This document shows positions 14,159 to 20,308 of a stretch of 20,308 nucleotides of DNA, in pieces; within the stretch, counting starts at the first letter, position 1; each line of letters starts with the position of its first letter. The DNA is from JAIRTY01 sp050257395. GTDB taxonomy: Bacteria > Actinomycetota > Actinomycetes > Streptosporangiales > Streptosporangiaceae. The notes beneath the pieces were generated by a model that searched no databases, had not been told where the DNA came from, and worked only from the letters and a program-made list of their open reading frames with translations. Both the position numbers and the translations under genes were made by a program. The stretch is taken from NCBI GenBank assembly GCA_050257395.1, contig JBLMWU010000240.1:1-20308 (forward strand), written 5' to 3'.

Positions 14159-14195
14159 ACGTATGCCACAGAACAAAACCAGCCGGGCATAACGT
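14159..14195. promoter_or_regulatory. Inverted repeat ACGTATGCC / GGCATAACGT upstream of permease
   Basis: The arms ACGTATGCC (14159-14167) and GGCATAACGT (14186-14195) match apart from one inserted base and are separated by 18 bp. They would lie in the permease leader if the promoter above is right. This could be an operator or an RNA hairpin. Confidence 0.35.
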
Positions 14196-14246
14196 GCACA
14201 GCTGCGCTCGGCCGTCCCGGCTCCGGCCCCGCCACGGAGGACATGC

Positions 14247-15794
14247 ATGACACAGTCGGAAACCCCCGGCACGGCCAGTGCCGCTGCCACCACCGCGGCT
14301 GAGGACTTCGACGTCTCCCAGCGGGACGAGATCCCCAAGCTCCGCAAGGGAGCCGTCGGGCTGGGCGGGGTGCTGTTCCTGACCGTGACCGGCGCCGCGC
14401 CGATCTCGGCCATGCTCTTCAACACGCCGATCGTCGTCGGATTCGGCCAGGGCGTGGGCGCGCCCGCGACGTTCCTCGTCGCCACGATCGTGCTGGTCAT
14501 CTTCTCGGTCGGCTACGTGGCGATGGCCAGGAAGAAGACCACCGCGGGCGGCTTCTACGCCTACATCAGCCACGGGCTGGGCCGGGAGCTCGGCATGGGC
14601 ACCGGCTTCGGCATGGTGGTGGCGTACTCGGTGTTCGAGGCGTCGCTGTGCGGCGGGTTCGCCTACTTCCTGAACCTCAAGCTGACCGCCTTCGGGGTGA
14701 ACATCAGCTGGCCCTGGCTGGCGCTGGGGATGGTCCTGCTCATCTCCCTGCTGACCTACTTCGACGTGCGCGTCTCCTCCACCGTGCTGGCGGTCGGCCT
14801 GATCAGCGAGATCCTCATCCTGCTGATCTTCGACGGCGGCATGTTCGTGCACGGGAACATCAACTGGTCGGCCGTCAACCCGGTGAACGCCTTCGCCAGC
14901 TTCCCGGCCTCGGGCAAGCTCGCGGCCGGCGCGATCGGCATCGGCCTGTTCTTCGCGTTCTGGTCCTGGGTCGGCTTCGAGATGGCGCCGAACTACGGCG
15001 AGGAGTCCCGCGACCCCAAGCGGAACGTGCCGCGCGCCCTGTACATCTCGGTGATCGGCCTCGGCATCTTCTACACCATCACGTCCTGGGCCCCGCTCGG
15101 CGGCTACAGCTCCACGCACGCCGCGATCGCGGCGGCCCAGACCGACCCGGCGAACTTCTACCTGGCCCCGGCCAAGGCGTTCGTCGCCCCCTGGGTGTCC
15201 TCGGTGATGAGCTACCTGATCATCACCGGCTCGTTCGCCTGCGGCATGGCGTTCCACAACACGACCGCGCGCTACTTCTACTCCCTCGGCCGGGAGGGCC
15301 TGATGCCGTCAGCGCTCGGCCGCACCCACCCGAGGTGGAAGAGCCCGCACATCGCGTCGGTCACCCAGTCGGTCATCGCGGCCTTCATCATCGCGCTGTT
15401 CGCGATCTTCACCGGCACCAACGACCCCACGTCCCAGGCCTACGTGCAGGTGTACGGGCTGATGGCGGTGATGGGCGTGATCATCATCCTGTCGGTGCAG
15501 GCGCTGGTCTCGCTCGGCATCCTGGTCTACTACGAGCGGTTCCACCGCGACGAGGTGCACTGGTGGAAGACCCGGGTCGCCCCGCTGCTGGCGTTCGTCT
15601 CCCAGGCTTACGTGGTCTGGCTGCTGTTCACCAACATCGGGTTCCTGGGCGCGTCCAGCTACAGCTACGCGTACTGGCTCGGCCCGATCGACCTGGTGGT
15701 GGTGCTGGGCGGCGTCGGCCTGGCCTTCTACCTCAAACGGCGCCGGCCGCAGAAGTTCGAGATGGCCGGCCGGCTCATCAACGAAGGGCTTTAG
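14247..15794 (+). CDS. APC-superfamily amino acid/amine permease
   Basis: This 515-aa integral membrane protein of the amino acid-polyamine-organocation superfamily has about 12 hydrophobic segments, starting near residue 38 (VGLGGVLFLTVTGAAPISAMLF). The polar N-terminal 35 residues are cytoplasmic-like. Conserved APC features include TTAGGFYAYISHGLGRELG (about 96-114) and the amphipathic segment FEMAPNYGEESRDPKRNVPRAL (about 246-267). ATG 14247 has GGAGG 6 nt upstream. It is divergent from the microcompartment operon and shares its promoter region. RMM loci include a permease of this kind, so it probably imports the amino-alcohol or aminoketone substrate; that assignment is inference. Confidence 0.94.
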   Translation: MTQSETPGTASAAATTAAEDFDVSQRDEIPKLRKGAVGLGGVLFLTVTGAAPISAMLFNTPIVVGFGQGVGAPATFLVATIVLVIFSVGYVAMARKKTTAGGFYAYISHGLGRELGMGTGFGMVVAYSVFEASLCGGFAYFLNLKLTAFGVNISWPWLALGMVLLISLLTYFDVRVSSTVLAVGLISEILILLIFDGGMFVHGNINWSAVNPVNAFASFPASGKLAAGAIGIGLFFAFWSWVGFEMAPNYGEESRDPKRNVPRALYISVIGLGIFYTITSWAPLGGYSSTHAAIAAAQTDPANFYLAPAKAFVAPWVSSVMSYLIITGSFACGMAFHNTTARYFYSLGREGLMPSALGRTHPRWKSPHIASVTQSVIAAFIIALFAIFTGTNDPTSQAYVQVYGLMAVMGVIIILSVQALVSLGILVYYERFHRDEVHWWKTRVAPLLAFVSQAYVVWLLFTNIGFLGASSYSYAYWLGPIDLVVVLGGVGLAFYLKRRRPQKFEMAGRLINEGL

Positions 15795-16745
15795 AGGTCG
15801 CGCGGACAGGACTGCCGGGCTCGCGGCGCCCAGGCGGCCCCTGGCGGCGTTGTCGTCGGTCGCCAGCCCACCCAGGCTGGCTCCCTCCTCCGCCTTGCCA
15901 GGAACCGCCTGGATCGCCGCTCCCTGATCCGCCGCCCTAACCGCGCCACCTCTTAGCCCGCCCGGCTGGCGGGGACCCCGGGCGCGGGTCCCCGCCAGCC
16001 GCGTGCCCGCCCACCATTCCCGCGCCGCGAGCGCCACCAGCGCGGGCAGCAGGTCCCGTGACCGCCGCACCACCCAGGCGGTGCCCTTGGTGGCCATCCA
16101 GCCCGCGACCTGCCAGCGGGTCGGCGGCGGGCTGGACGGCTCCGGGCCCGGGCGGGCGGCCAGCGGGTGGCCGGCCGCGGCCAGCAGGTCGTGAAAGCGG
16201 ATGGCGATCAGCCGGTGGCCCCGCTCGTTGGGGTGCAGCCGGTCCGCGCTCCAGATCCGGCGGTCGTAGGTTTCCGGGTCCCCGGCGGCGTCGAAGTGGA
16301 CCGTGCCGAGGCGGGCGGCGATCTCGTCCATGACCGCGTTCACCTCGCGGGCCCGCCGGGCCAGCGGCCGGGCCAGCGACTCCGGCAGGCGCAGCATCCG
16401 GCCCGGGTCGGGCAGCCGCATGGTGAGGACCACGGCGCCGGCCCCCTGCAGCGCCGTCACCGCGGCGGTGACCGAAGCCCGCAGCCGGGCCGGGTCGAAG
16501 CCGCCGCGCAGGGTGTCGTTGACGCCCACGATCACGCTGGCGAGGTCGGGGCGCAGCGCCAGGGCGCGCGGCAGCTGGTCCCGCTCCACATCGGCGGACT
16601 GCGCCCCGGACACCGCCAGGTTGTGGAACACCGGATCCGGCAGCCCCTCGGCGAGCAGCGCGGCCCAGCCCCGCCACCCCCGGCCGGGCACCGGATCGCC
16701 CATGCCGAGCGTGATCGAGTCGCCGAGCGCCACGAAGACCGTCAC
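15309..16745 (-). CDS. SGNH/GDSL-family hydrolase, with abnormal 3' extension antisense to the permease
   Basis: The first ~250 residues are a complete SGNH esterase/lipase domain: GDSITLG (8-14, nucleophile S10), NLAVSGAQS (42-50), GVNDTL (74-79) and the catalytic pair D168/H171 in SADRLHPNE. These suggest ester hydrolysis on a lipid or cell-envelope glycan. The GTG start at 16745 overlaps the upstream glycosyltransferase stop as GTGA. The conserved part ends near residue 250 (about 15996), but the frame has no stop there. It continues through the intergenic region and antisense to the permease until 15309, giving 478 codons. Relatives are about 250-270 aa as I recall. The extension is His/Asp/Arg-rich and looks non-functional, so the real end is uncertain; a lost stop, or a frameshift or sequencing error near 15950-16000, is possible. 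Confidence 0.8.
   Translation of the reverse strand: MTVFVALGDSITLGMGDPVPGRGWRGWAALLAEGLPDPVFHNLAVSGAQSADVERDQLPRALALRPDLASVIVGVNDTLRGGFDPARLRASVTAAVTALQGAGAVVLTMRLPDPGRMLRLPESLARPLARRAREVNAVMDEIAARLGTVHFDAAGDPETYDRRIWSADRLHPNERGHRLIAIRFHDLLAAAGHPLAARPGPEPSSPPPTRWQVAGWMATKGTAWVVRRSRDLLPALVALAAREWWAGTRLAGTRARGPRQPGGLRGGAVRAADQGAAIQAVPGKAEEGASLGGLATDDNAARGRLGAASPAVLSARPLKPFVDEPAGHLELLRPAPFEVEGQADAAQHHHQVDRAEPVRVAVAGRAQEPDVGEQQPDHVSLGDERQQRGDPGLPPVHLVAVEPLVVDQDAERDQRLHRQDDDHAHHRHQPVHLHVGLGRGVVGAGEDREQRDDEGRDDRLGDRRDVRALPPRVGAAER
15795..15955. terminator. Hairpin-rich convergent region, probable bidirectional terminator
   Basis: This 161-bp stretch lies between the converging permease and SGNH domain. 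It is bounded by a 13-bp inverted repeat matching at 12 positions (AGAGGTCGCGCGG, which begins inside the permease stop at 15793, and CCGCGCCACCTCT at 15941-15953). Inside are a perfect 7-bp stem GCCAGCC/GGCTGGC with a 6-nt loop (15862-15881), CCAGG/CCTGG (15830-15844) and GGATC/GATCC (15911-15930). No T-tract follows, as is common for actinobacterial terminators. Confidence 0.5.
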
Positions 16746-17863
16746 GGGCCGGCTCCCGCCGCCCGGTGGGCCGCGAGGAAACCCTCGACCGAGATCGGCC
16801 AGCCGAACGTCTCCGCCCGCTGGCGGGCCGCCGCCCGGCGCTCGCGCTGCGGCCACCCGAGCACGACGGCGATCCCGGCGGCGAAGTCCGCCCCGGCCAC
16901 GGTGACCCCGGCGCCGCCGACCACCTCGCCCACGGCGCTGTCCGCGCTGCCCACCACCGGCGTGCCGCAGGCCAGCGCCTCCAGGGCGGACAGGCAGAAC
17001 GTCTCGGCGGGGCCCGGCGCCACCGCGACGTCGGCGCTGGCCAGCAGGGCCGCCAGCGCCCTGCGGTCGGTCAGGAAGCCGGTGAAGTGCGCTGGCAGCC
17101 CCGCCCTGGCCGCCTGCCGGGTCAGCCGCTGCCGCAGCGGCCCGTCCCCGGCCACCACCAGCGCTGCGGGCACCCCGGCCGCCCGCAGCTGCGCCAGCGC
17201 GGCCAGCGACCGGTGCGGCTTCTTCTCCACCGACAGCCGGCCGCTGTGCACCAGCAGGTACTCGCCCGGCGCGGCATAGCGCGCCCGGACCGCGGCGCTG
17301 CGCCGGCGCGGGGAGAACAAGTCCAGATCGACCCCGAGCGGGACACGGGTGACGTTCGCCGCGCCGAGCCGGGTGAACTCGGCTTCCGCCCACGCGGTCG
17401 TGCACACGACCCGCTGGTACTGCCGGGCGGTGCGGATGTTGAGCAGGTCGGCCGCCACCGTGGCACCGCGGGCGGGCACGGCCCGCAGGCCGCCCAGGAG
17501 CCTGGCGATGCTGTCGTGCGAGACCATCACCGCCGGCACCCCGTGTGCCCGGGCCCAGGGGCCGGTCCAGCGCAGGGTGGTGCGGTCGGACACCTCCAGC
17601 CGGTCCGGGCGCAGCGTCCTCAGCAGCGCCGCCAGCCGCCGCCGGCCGAGCAGTACGCGGTAGCCGCCGGTGAAGGGGACGACCGGCCCCCACAGGGTGA
17701 TCACCCGGCCCTGGCCGGTCAGCTGGTCGCTGGCCCGGGCGCCCGGCATCACCAGCACCGGCTCGTGGCCCGCGGCGAGGTAGCCGGCCCCCAGCTCGTG
17801 CAGGGCCGTGCGGACCCCCCCGGAGCGCGGCGCGATGAAGTTGGCGACGCGGACGATCCTCAC
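16742..17863 (-). CDS. GT4-family glycosyltransferase
   Basis: This 373-aa GT-B fold glycosyltransferase has the N-terminal acceptor-side glycine loop SGGVRTALHELG (14-25), the donor-domain start VHSGRLSVEKKPHRSL (205-220), VVAGDGPLR (237-244) and the EX7E motif E287-TFCLSAL-E295 of retaining family 4 enzymes. The GTG start at 17863 overlaps the MgtA-like gene as GTGA, and its stop overlaps the SGNH gene in the same way. The three therefore form a tightly coupled set. A mannosyl or glucosyl transfer in envelope glycolipid assembly is likely from the context, but donor and acceptor cannot be read from the sequence. No membrane segment or signal peptide is seen. Confidence 0.92.
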   Translation of the reverse strand: MRIVRVANFIAPRSGGVRTALHELGAGYLAAGHEPVLVMPGARASDQLTGQGRVITLWGPVVPFTGGYRVLLGRRRLAALLRTLRPDRLEVSDRTTLRWTGPWARAHGVPAVMVSHDSIARLLGGLRAVPARGATVAADLLNIRTARQYQRVVCTTAWAEAEFTRLGAANVTRVPLGVDLDLFSPRRRSAAVRARYAAPGEYLLVHSGRLSVEKKPHRSLAALAQLRAAGVPAALVVAGDGPLRQRLTRQAARAGLPAHFTGFLTDRRALAALLASADVAVAPGPAETFCLSALEALACGTPVVGSADSAVGEVVGGAGVTVAGADFAAGIAVVLGWPQRERRAAARQRAETFGWPISVEGFLAAHRAAGAGP

Positions 17864-19146
17864 GCCCGGATCCTGTCCTCCCGCGGCTGCCCCGCGCGCT
17901 GCCCGCCGCCCACCGGTGCCGCCGGGGGCGCGGCCGCCGGCTGCCCGGGCGCCGCCCGGTCACCGAGCACCGCGGCGTAGTGCCCGATCAGCTCGTCGCC
18001 GAGCGCTGCCCAGCTCCGGCTGAGCACCCGCTTGCGGCCGGCCCGGCCCTGGGCGACCCGCAGGGCGGGGTCGGCGGCCAGCCTGGCCACCGCCGCCGCC
18101 AGCGGGCCCGCCTCGCCGGGCGGGACCAGGATCCCGGTCTGGCCGTCCGTGACGATGTCCAGCGGGCCGCCCGCGGCCGGCGCGACGACCGGCAGGCCGC
18201 TGGCGGCGGCTTCCTGCAGGGTCTGCCCGCACGTCTCGTGCGGGCCCGCGTGCACGAAGACGTCCAGGCTGGCGTAGATCGCGGCGAGCTCGTCGCCGTG
18301 CCGGGGCCCGAGGAACACGGCGCCGGGCAGCAGCCTGCGGGCGGCCGCGTCGGCCGGCCCGCCGCCCACCACCACCAGCCGCACGCCCGGCAGCGCGGCG
18401 ACGCCCGCCAGCAGGTCCAGCCGTTTCTCCGCGGCGATCCGGCCCACGTAGCCGGCGATCACCTCACCTCGGGGCGCCAGCTGCGCGCGGAGTGCGCCGC
18501 TGCGCCTGCCCGGCTGGAACCGGCCGGTGTCCACGCCCCGGCCCCACAGCCACACCCGGCCGATGCCGTGCGCGTGCAGCGTGGCCGCGCTGCCGGTGGA
18601 CGGGGCGAGCGTGCGGGCGGCCCTGCCATGGATGTGCCGCAGGCACCGCCAGGCGGCTTCCTCGCCCAGCCGGCCGGTGCGGTAGACGCGGGCGTAGCCC
18701 GGGACGTCGGTCTGGTACACGGCGACGACCGGCAGCTCCAGGCGCCTGGCGGCCGCGGCGCCCTGGGCCCCGAGCCAGAACGGGCTGGCGAGATGCGCCA
18801 GGTCACCGCGGTGCGCGGCCATCGCCTCCCGCAGCCGGCGGCCGGCCAGGCCGAGCCGGAAGCCGGAATAGCCGGGCAGCGGCACCGACGGCACCCGGAC
18901 CACCGGGTAGGGCAGCGCGGCGTCGGAGGGTGCGGCATCGGAGGGTACGGCATCGGACAATGCGGTGCCGGCCGGTGCGCTGCCGGGCGGTGCGCTGCCG
19001 GGCGGCACGGGCCGCCGGGCCGGCCGCGGCGCGATCACCAGCGGCTGGTGGCCGCGGTGGGCGAGATGCCCCGCCACCCGCAGCACGGAGTGCGCCACCC
19101 CGTTGACGTCCGGCGGGAAGGACTCGGTGACGATCACAGGTCGCAC
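17860..19146 (-). CDS. mgtA: MgtA-like GT4 mannosyltransferase
   Basis: This 428-aa GT-B glycosyltransferase resembles actinobacterial GDP-mannose-dependent alpha-mannosyltransferases (MgtA/PimB type) acting on envelope glycolipids. Characteristic segments are TESFPPDVNGVAHSVLRV (7-24), VVRVPSVPLPGYSGFRLGL (82-100), VAVYQTDVPGYARVY (141-155), GYVGRIAAEKRLDLLAGV (232-249) and E304-TCGQTLQ-E312, the EX7E motif. Residues about 46-78 are an inserted Pro/Ser/Ala repeat. The GTG at 19146 follows GGTGGGGG. The 122-bp upstream gap holds a GCCGG/CCGGC hairpin with an A/T-rich loop but no clear promoter. The exact acceptor is not known from the sequence. Confidence 0.88.
   Translation of the reverse strand: MRPVIVTESFPPDVNGVAHSVLRVAGHLAHRGHQPLVIAPRPARRPVPPGSAPPGSAPAGTALSDAVPSDAAPSDAALPYPVVRVPSVPLPGYSGFRLGLAGRRLREAMAAHRGDLAHLASPFWLGAQGAAAARRLELPVVAVYQTDVPGYARVYRTGRLGEEAAWRCLRHIHGRAARTLAPSTGSAATLHAHGIGRVWLWGRGVDTGRFQPGRRSGALRAQLAPRGEVIAGYVGRIAAEKRLDLLAGVAALPGVRLVVVGGGPADAAARRLLPGAVFLGPRHGDELAAIYASLDVFVHAGPHETCGQTLQEAAASGLPVVAPAAGGPLDIVTDGQTGILVPPGEAGPLAAAVARLAADPALRVAQGRAGRKRVLSRSWAALGDELIGHYAAVLGDRAAPGQPAAAPPAAPVGGGQRAGQPREDRIRA
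18913..19011 (-). repeat. In-frame ~15-bp micro-repeats inside the mannosyltransferase gene
   Basis: Two adjoining repeat types, near GTGCGGCATCGGAGG and GTGCGCTGCCGGGCG on the plus strand, encode an inserted PPGSA/SDAAP-like run at residues about 46-78. It sits between the first beta-alpha unit and the conserved PVVRVPSVPLPG block, and the frame is kept. It looks like a slippage expansion in a surface loop. Confidence 0.75.
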
Positions 19147-19268
19147 GCCCCCACCGTGCCCGCGGGGCTGGTCGGGCGGGGAAACACCATCGTGACGGCG
19201 TGGGAACTGCCGGTTATTTTCTGCGCGCCGGCCAGCGGAGTCAGGGCGGCGCGGCTACCCGCGGCCGG

Positions 19269-20063
19269 TCACGCGTGCGCGGACGGCAGCCGCCCGCGGG
19301 TCAGCAGGTGCGGCCCGCCAGCGGCCAGGAAGGCCAGCCACGCGAGCGCCACCAGCAGCAGCGGCGCCACCAGCCACCGTTCCGGGCGGGTGCCGGTGGT
19401 GAACGCCAGCGGCTCGGGCAGCAGCCTGATGTGCCGCCGCGACAGTGGCCAGGCCAGCGGCACACCCTCGTCGGTGAGCATGTCCCCGATCAGGTGGGTG
19501 GCGGCGCCGACCGCCACCGCCCAGGTCAGGGAGTTGATGCCGAACCCGGACCAGATCACGCCCGCGGCGCCGGCCACCGCGAGCAGGTCGGCGGCGTGCC
19601 CGCCGATCTTCAGCGCCCGCAGCGCGGCCGCGATGACCAGGGTGAGCAGCAGCCCGAGCGCGATCTTGCCGGGCAGGGTGTGGCGGTACAGGACGGCCGC
19701 GTAGGCGGCGGCCGTGAACGCCGCGACTCCCACCAGCGAGTGGGTGCCGTGCCGGTGGCCGCCGGACAGGTGCTCGACCAGCCAGGCGAACGCCCGGGTG
19801 AGCAGCCCGAAGGAGCGGGCGATGGTGGCGTCCGGGTGGTCGATGTCCGGCAGCACGGCCGCCCCGGCGGTCAGGACCGAGGCCACCGCCACGCCGGCCG
19901 GCGTGAGAGGCGCCAGCCCCAGGCCGGCCGCCGCCCCGGCCAGCGTGCCCCCGGGGGCGAGGTGGGTCATGGCCATCCCGGCCGCTGCCCCGGCAACCGC
20001 CCCGGACAGCGCATGGGTACGTCCCAGCACGCCGTTCACCCGCCCGTCAGTCCCATCCGCCAT
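19269..20063 (-). CDS. Membrane-bound metal-dependent hydrolase, YdjM/DUF457 family
   Basis: This 264-aa membrane protein has the DUF457/YdjM pattern: GRTHALSG at the N-terminus (H17), LPDIDHP (71-77), GGHRHGTHSLVG (101-112) and ATHLIGDMLTDEGVPLAWP. The spaced His/Asp residues fit metal binding within a multi-pass membrane fold with several hydrophobic helices. In E. coli, YdjM is LexA-regulated; the substrate is unknown. ATG 20063 is chosen because it is the first ATG upstream of the conserved GRTHALSG. No good Shine-Dalgarno is seen, and a TTG at 20096 or a GTG at 20042 is possible. It is separated by 122 bp from the mannosyltransferase gene and is probably independent of it. Confidence 0.88.
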   Translation of the reverse strand: MADGTDGRVNGVLGRTHALSGAVAGAAAGMAMTHLAPGGTLAGAAAGLGLAPLTPAGVAVASVLTAGAAVLPDIDHPDATIARSFGLLTRAFAWLVEHLSGGHRHGTHSLVGVAAFTAAAYAAVLYRHTLPGKIALGLLLTLVIAAALRALKIGGHAADLLAVAGAAGVIWSGFGINSLTWAVAVGAATHLIGDMLTDEGVPLAWPLSRRHIRLLPEPLAFTTGTRPERWLVAPLLLVALAWLAFLAAGGPHLLTRGRLPSAHA

Positions 20064-20075
20064 CGGTGGGGACAA

Positions 20076-20108
20076 GGTAACGGCCGGCGGGCGCAAACCC
20101 CCGTTACC
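20076..20108. promoter_or_regulatory. Perfect 8-bp inverted repeat upstream of the YdjM-like gene
   Basis: GGTAACGG (20076-20083) and CCGTTACC (20101-20108) are perfect inverted copies separated by 17 bp, just upstream of the chosen start. They could be an operator or a leader hairpin. The motif does not resemble the actinobacterial SOS box as I recall it. Confidence 0.4.
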
Positions 20109-20137
20109 GCCCCGGCGTGTCCTTTTTTATGCCCTCG

Positions 20138-20308
20138 GCTCGCCTCCGGGCCGCTGGAGCCCGCCGTCTTCCCGCTCTCTTCTGGCCCTCGCTCGCCTCC
20201 GGGCCGCTGGAGCCCGCCGTCTTCCCGCTCTCTTCTGGCCCTCGCTCGCCTCCGGGCCGCTGGAGCCCGCCGTCTTCCCGCTCTCTTCTGGCCCTCGCTC
20301 GCCTCCGG
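20138..20308. repeat. 53-bp tandem repeat array (copy C), running off the window
   Basis: A unit starting GCTCGCCTCCGGGCCGCTGG recurs at 20138, 20191, 20244 and 20297, exactly 53 bp apart, and continues past the right edge. Copies are virtually identical except at the first junction. The unit shares GGGAAGACGGCGGGCTC and CCCGGAGGCGAGCGAGGGCCAGAA (minus strand) with intergenic copies A and B. No gene is seen in this stretch. Confidence 0.9.

Noticed and set aside
20138..20308. CRISPR array at the right edge
   Set aside because: The 53-bp units are repeated whole without unique spacers, and the same sequence occurs in intergenic gaps elsewhere in the window.

Overview
The window is high-GC DNA (well above 70% by eye) with many GTG starts and 4-nt ATGA/GTGA gene overlaps. 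It also carries an MgtA-type mannosyltransferase and a bacterial microcompartment (BMC) locus of the Rhodococcus/Mycobacterium (RMM) type. Together these point to an actinomycete; I cannot name the genus.

Left edge (1-1218): an ECF-type sigma factor on the minus strand. It runs off the window and has a zinc-finger-like (ZAS-like) segment followed by a seven-copy QPGG-type repeat. A short intergenic region follows.

Core (1219-14007, all minus strand, apparently one operon read right to left): class III PLP enzyme (probable amino-alcohol-phosphate phospholyase), CoA-acylating aldehyde dehydrogenase with a C-terminal encapsulation peptide, BMC-T shell protein, a 169-aa probable lumen protein, BMC-P vertex protein, BMC-H shell protein, second BMC-T, APH-fold kinase, SDR, GntR/HutC regulator, fused large+medium subunit of B12-dependent diol/glycerol dehydratase, its small subunit, and its reactivase. 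A divergent APC permease starts at 14247. The 240-bp gap between permease and operon holds candidate promoters and several inverted repeats. The first part matches the known RMM route: aminoacetone is reduced to 1-amino-2-propanol, phosphorylated, split to propionaldehyde and oxidised to propionyl-CoA inside a shell. The dehydratase module adds a second possible source of propionaldehyde, from 1,2-propanediol. Joining both in one locus is the most interesting feature here.

Right part (15309-20063, minus strand): a cell-envelope cluster of SGNH/GDSL hydrolase, GT4 glycosyltransferase and MgtA-like GT4 mannosyltransferase, coupled by GTGA overlaps, then a YdjM-like membrane metal-dependent hydrolase. 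The SGNH reading frame has no stop where the conserved domain ends and runs on antisense to the permease.

A repeat family occurs three times: filling two intra-operon gaps (5848-5962 and 12625-12728) and as a 53-bp tandem array at the right edge. In-frame micro-repeats have also expanded low-complexity segments in four genes. I saw no tRNA, rRNA, CRISPR array, insertion sequence or cobalamin riboswitch.
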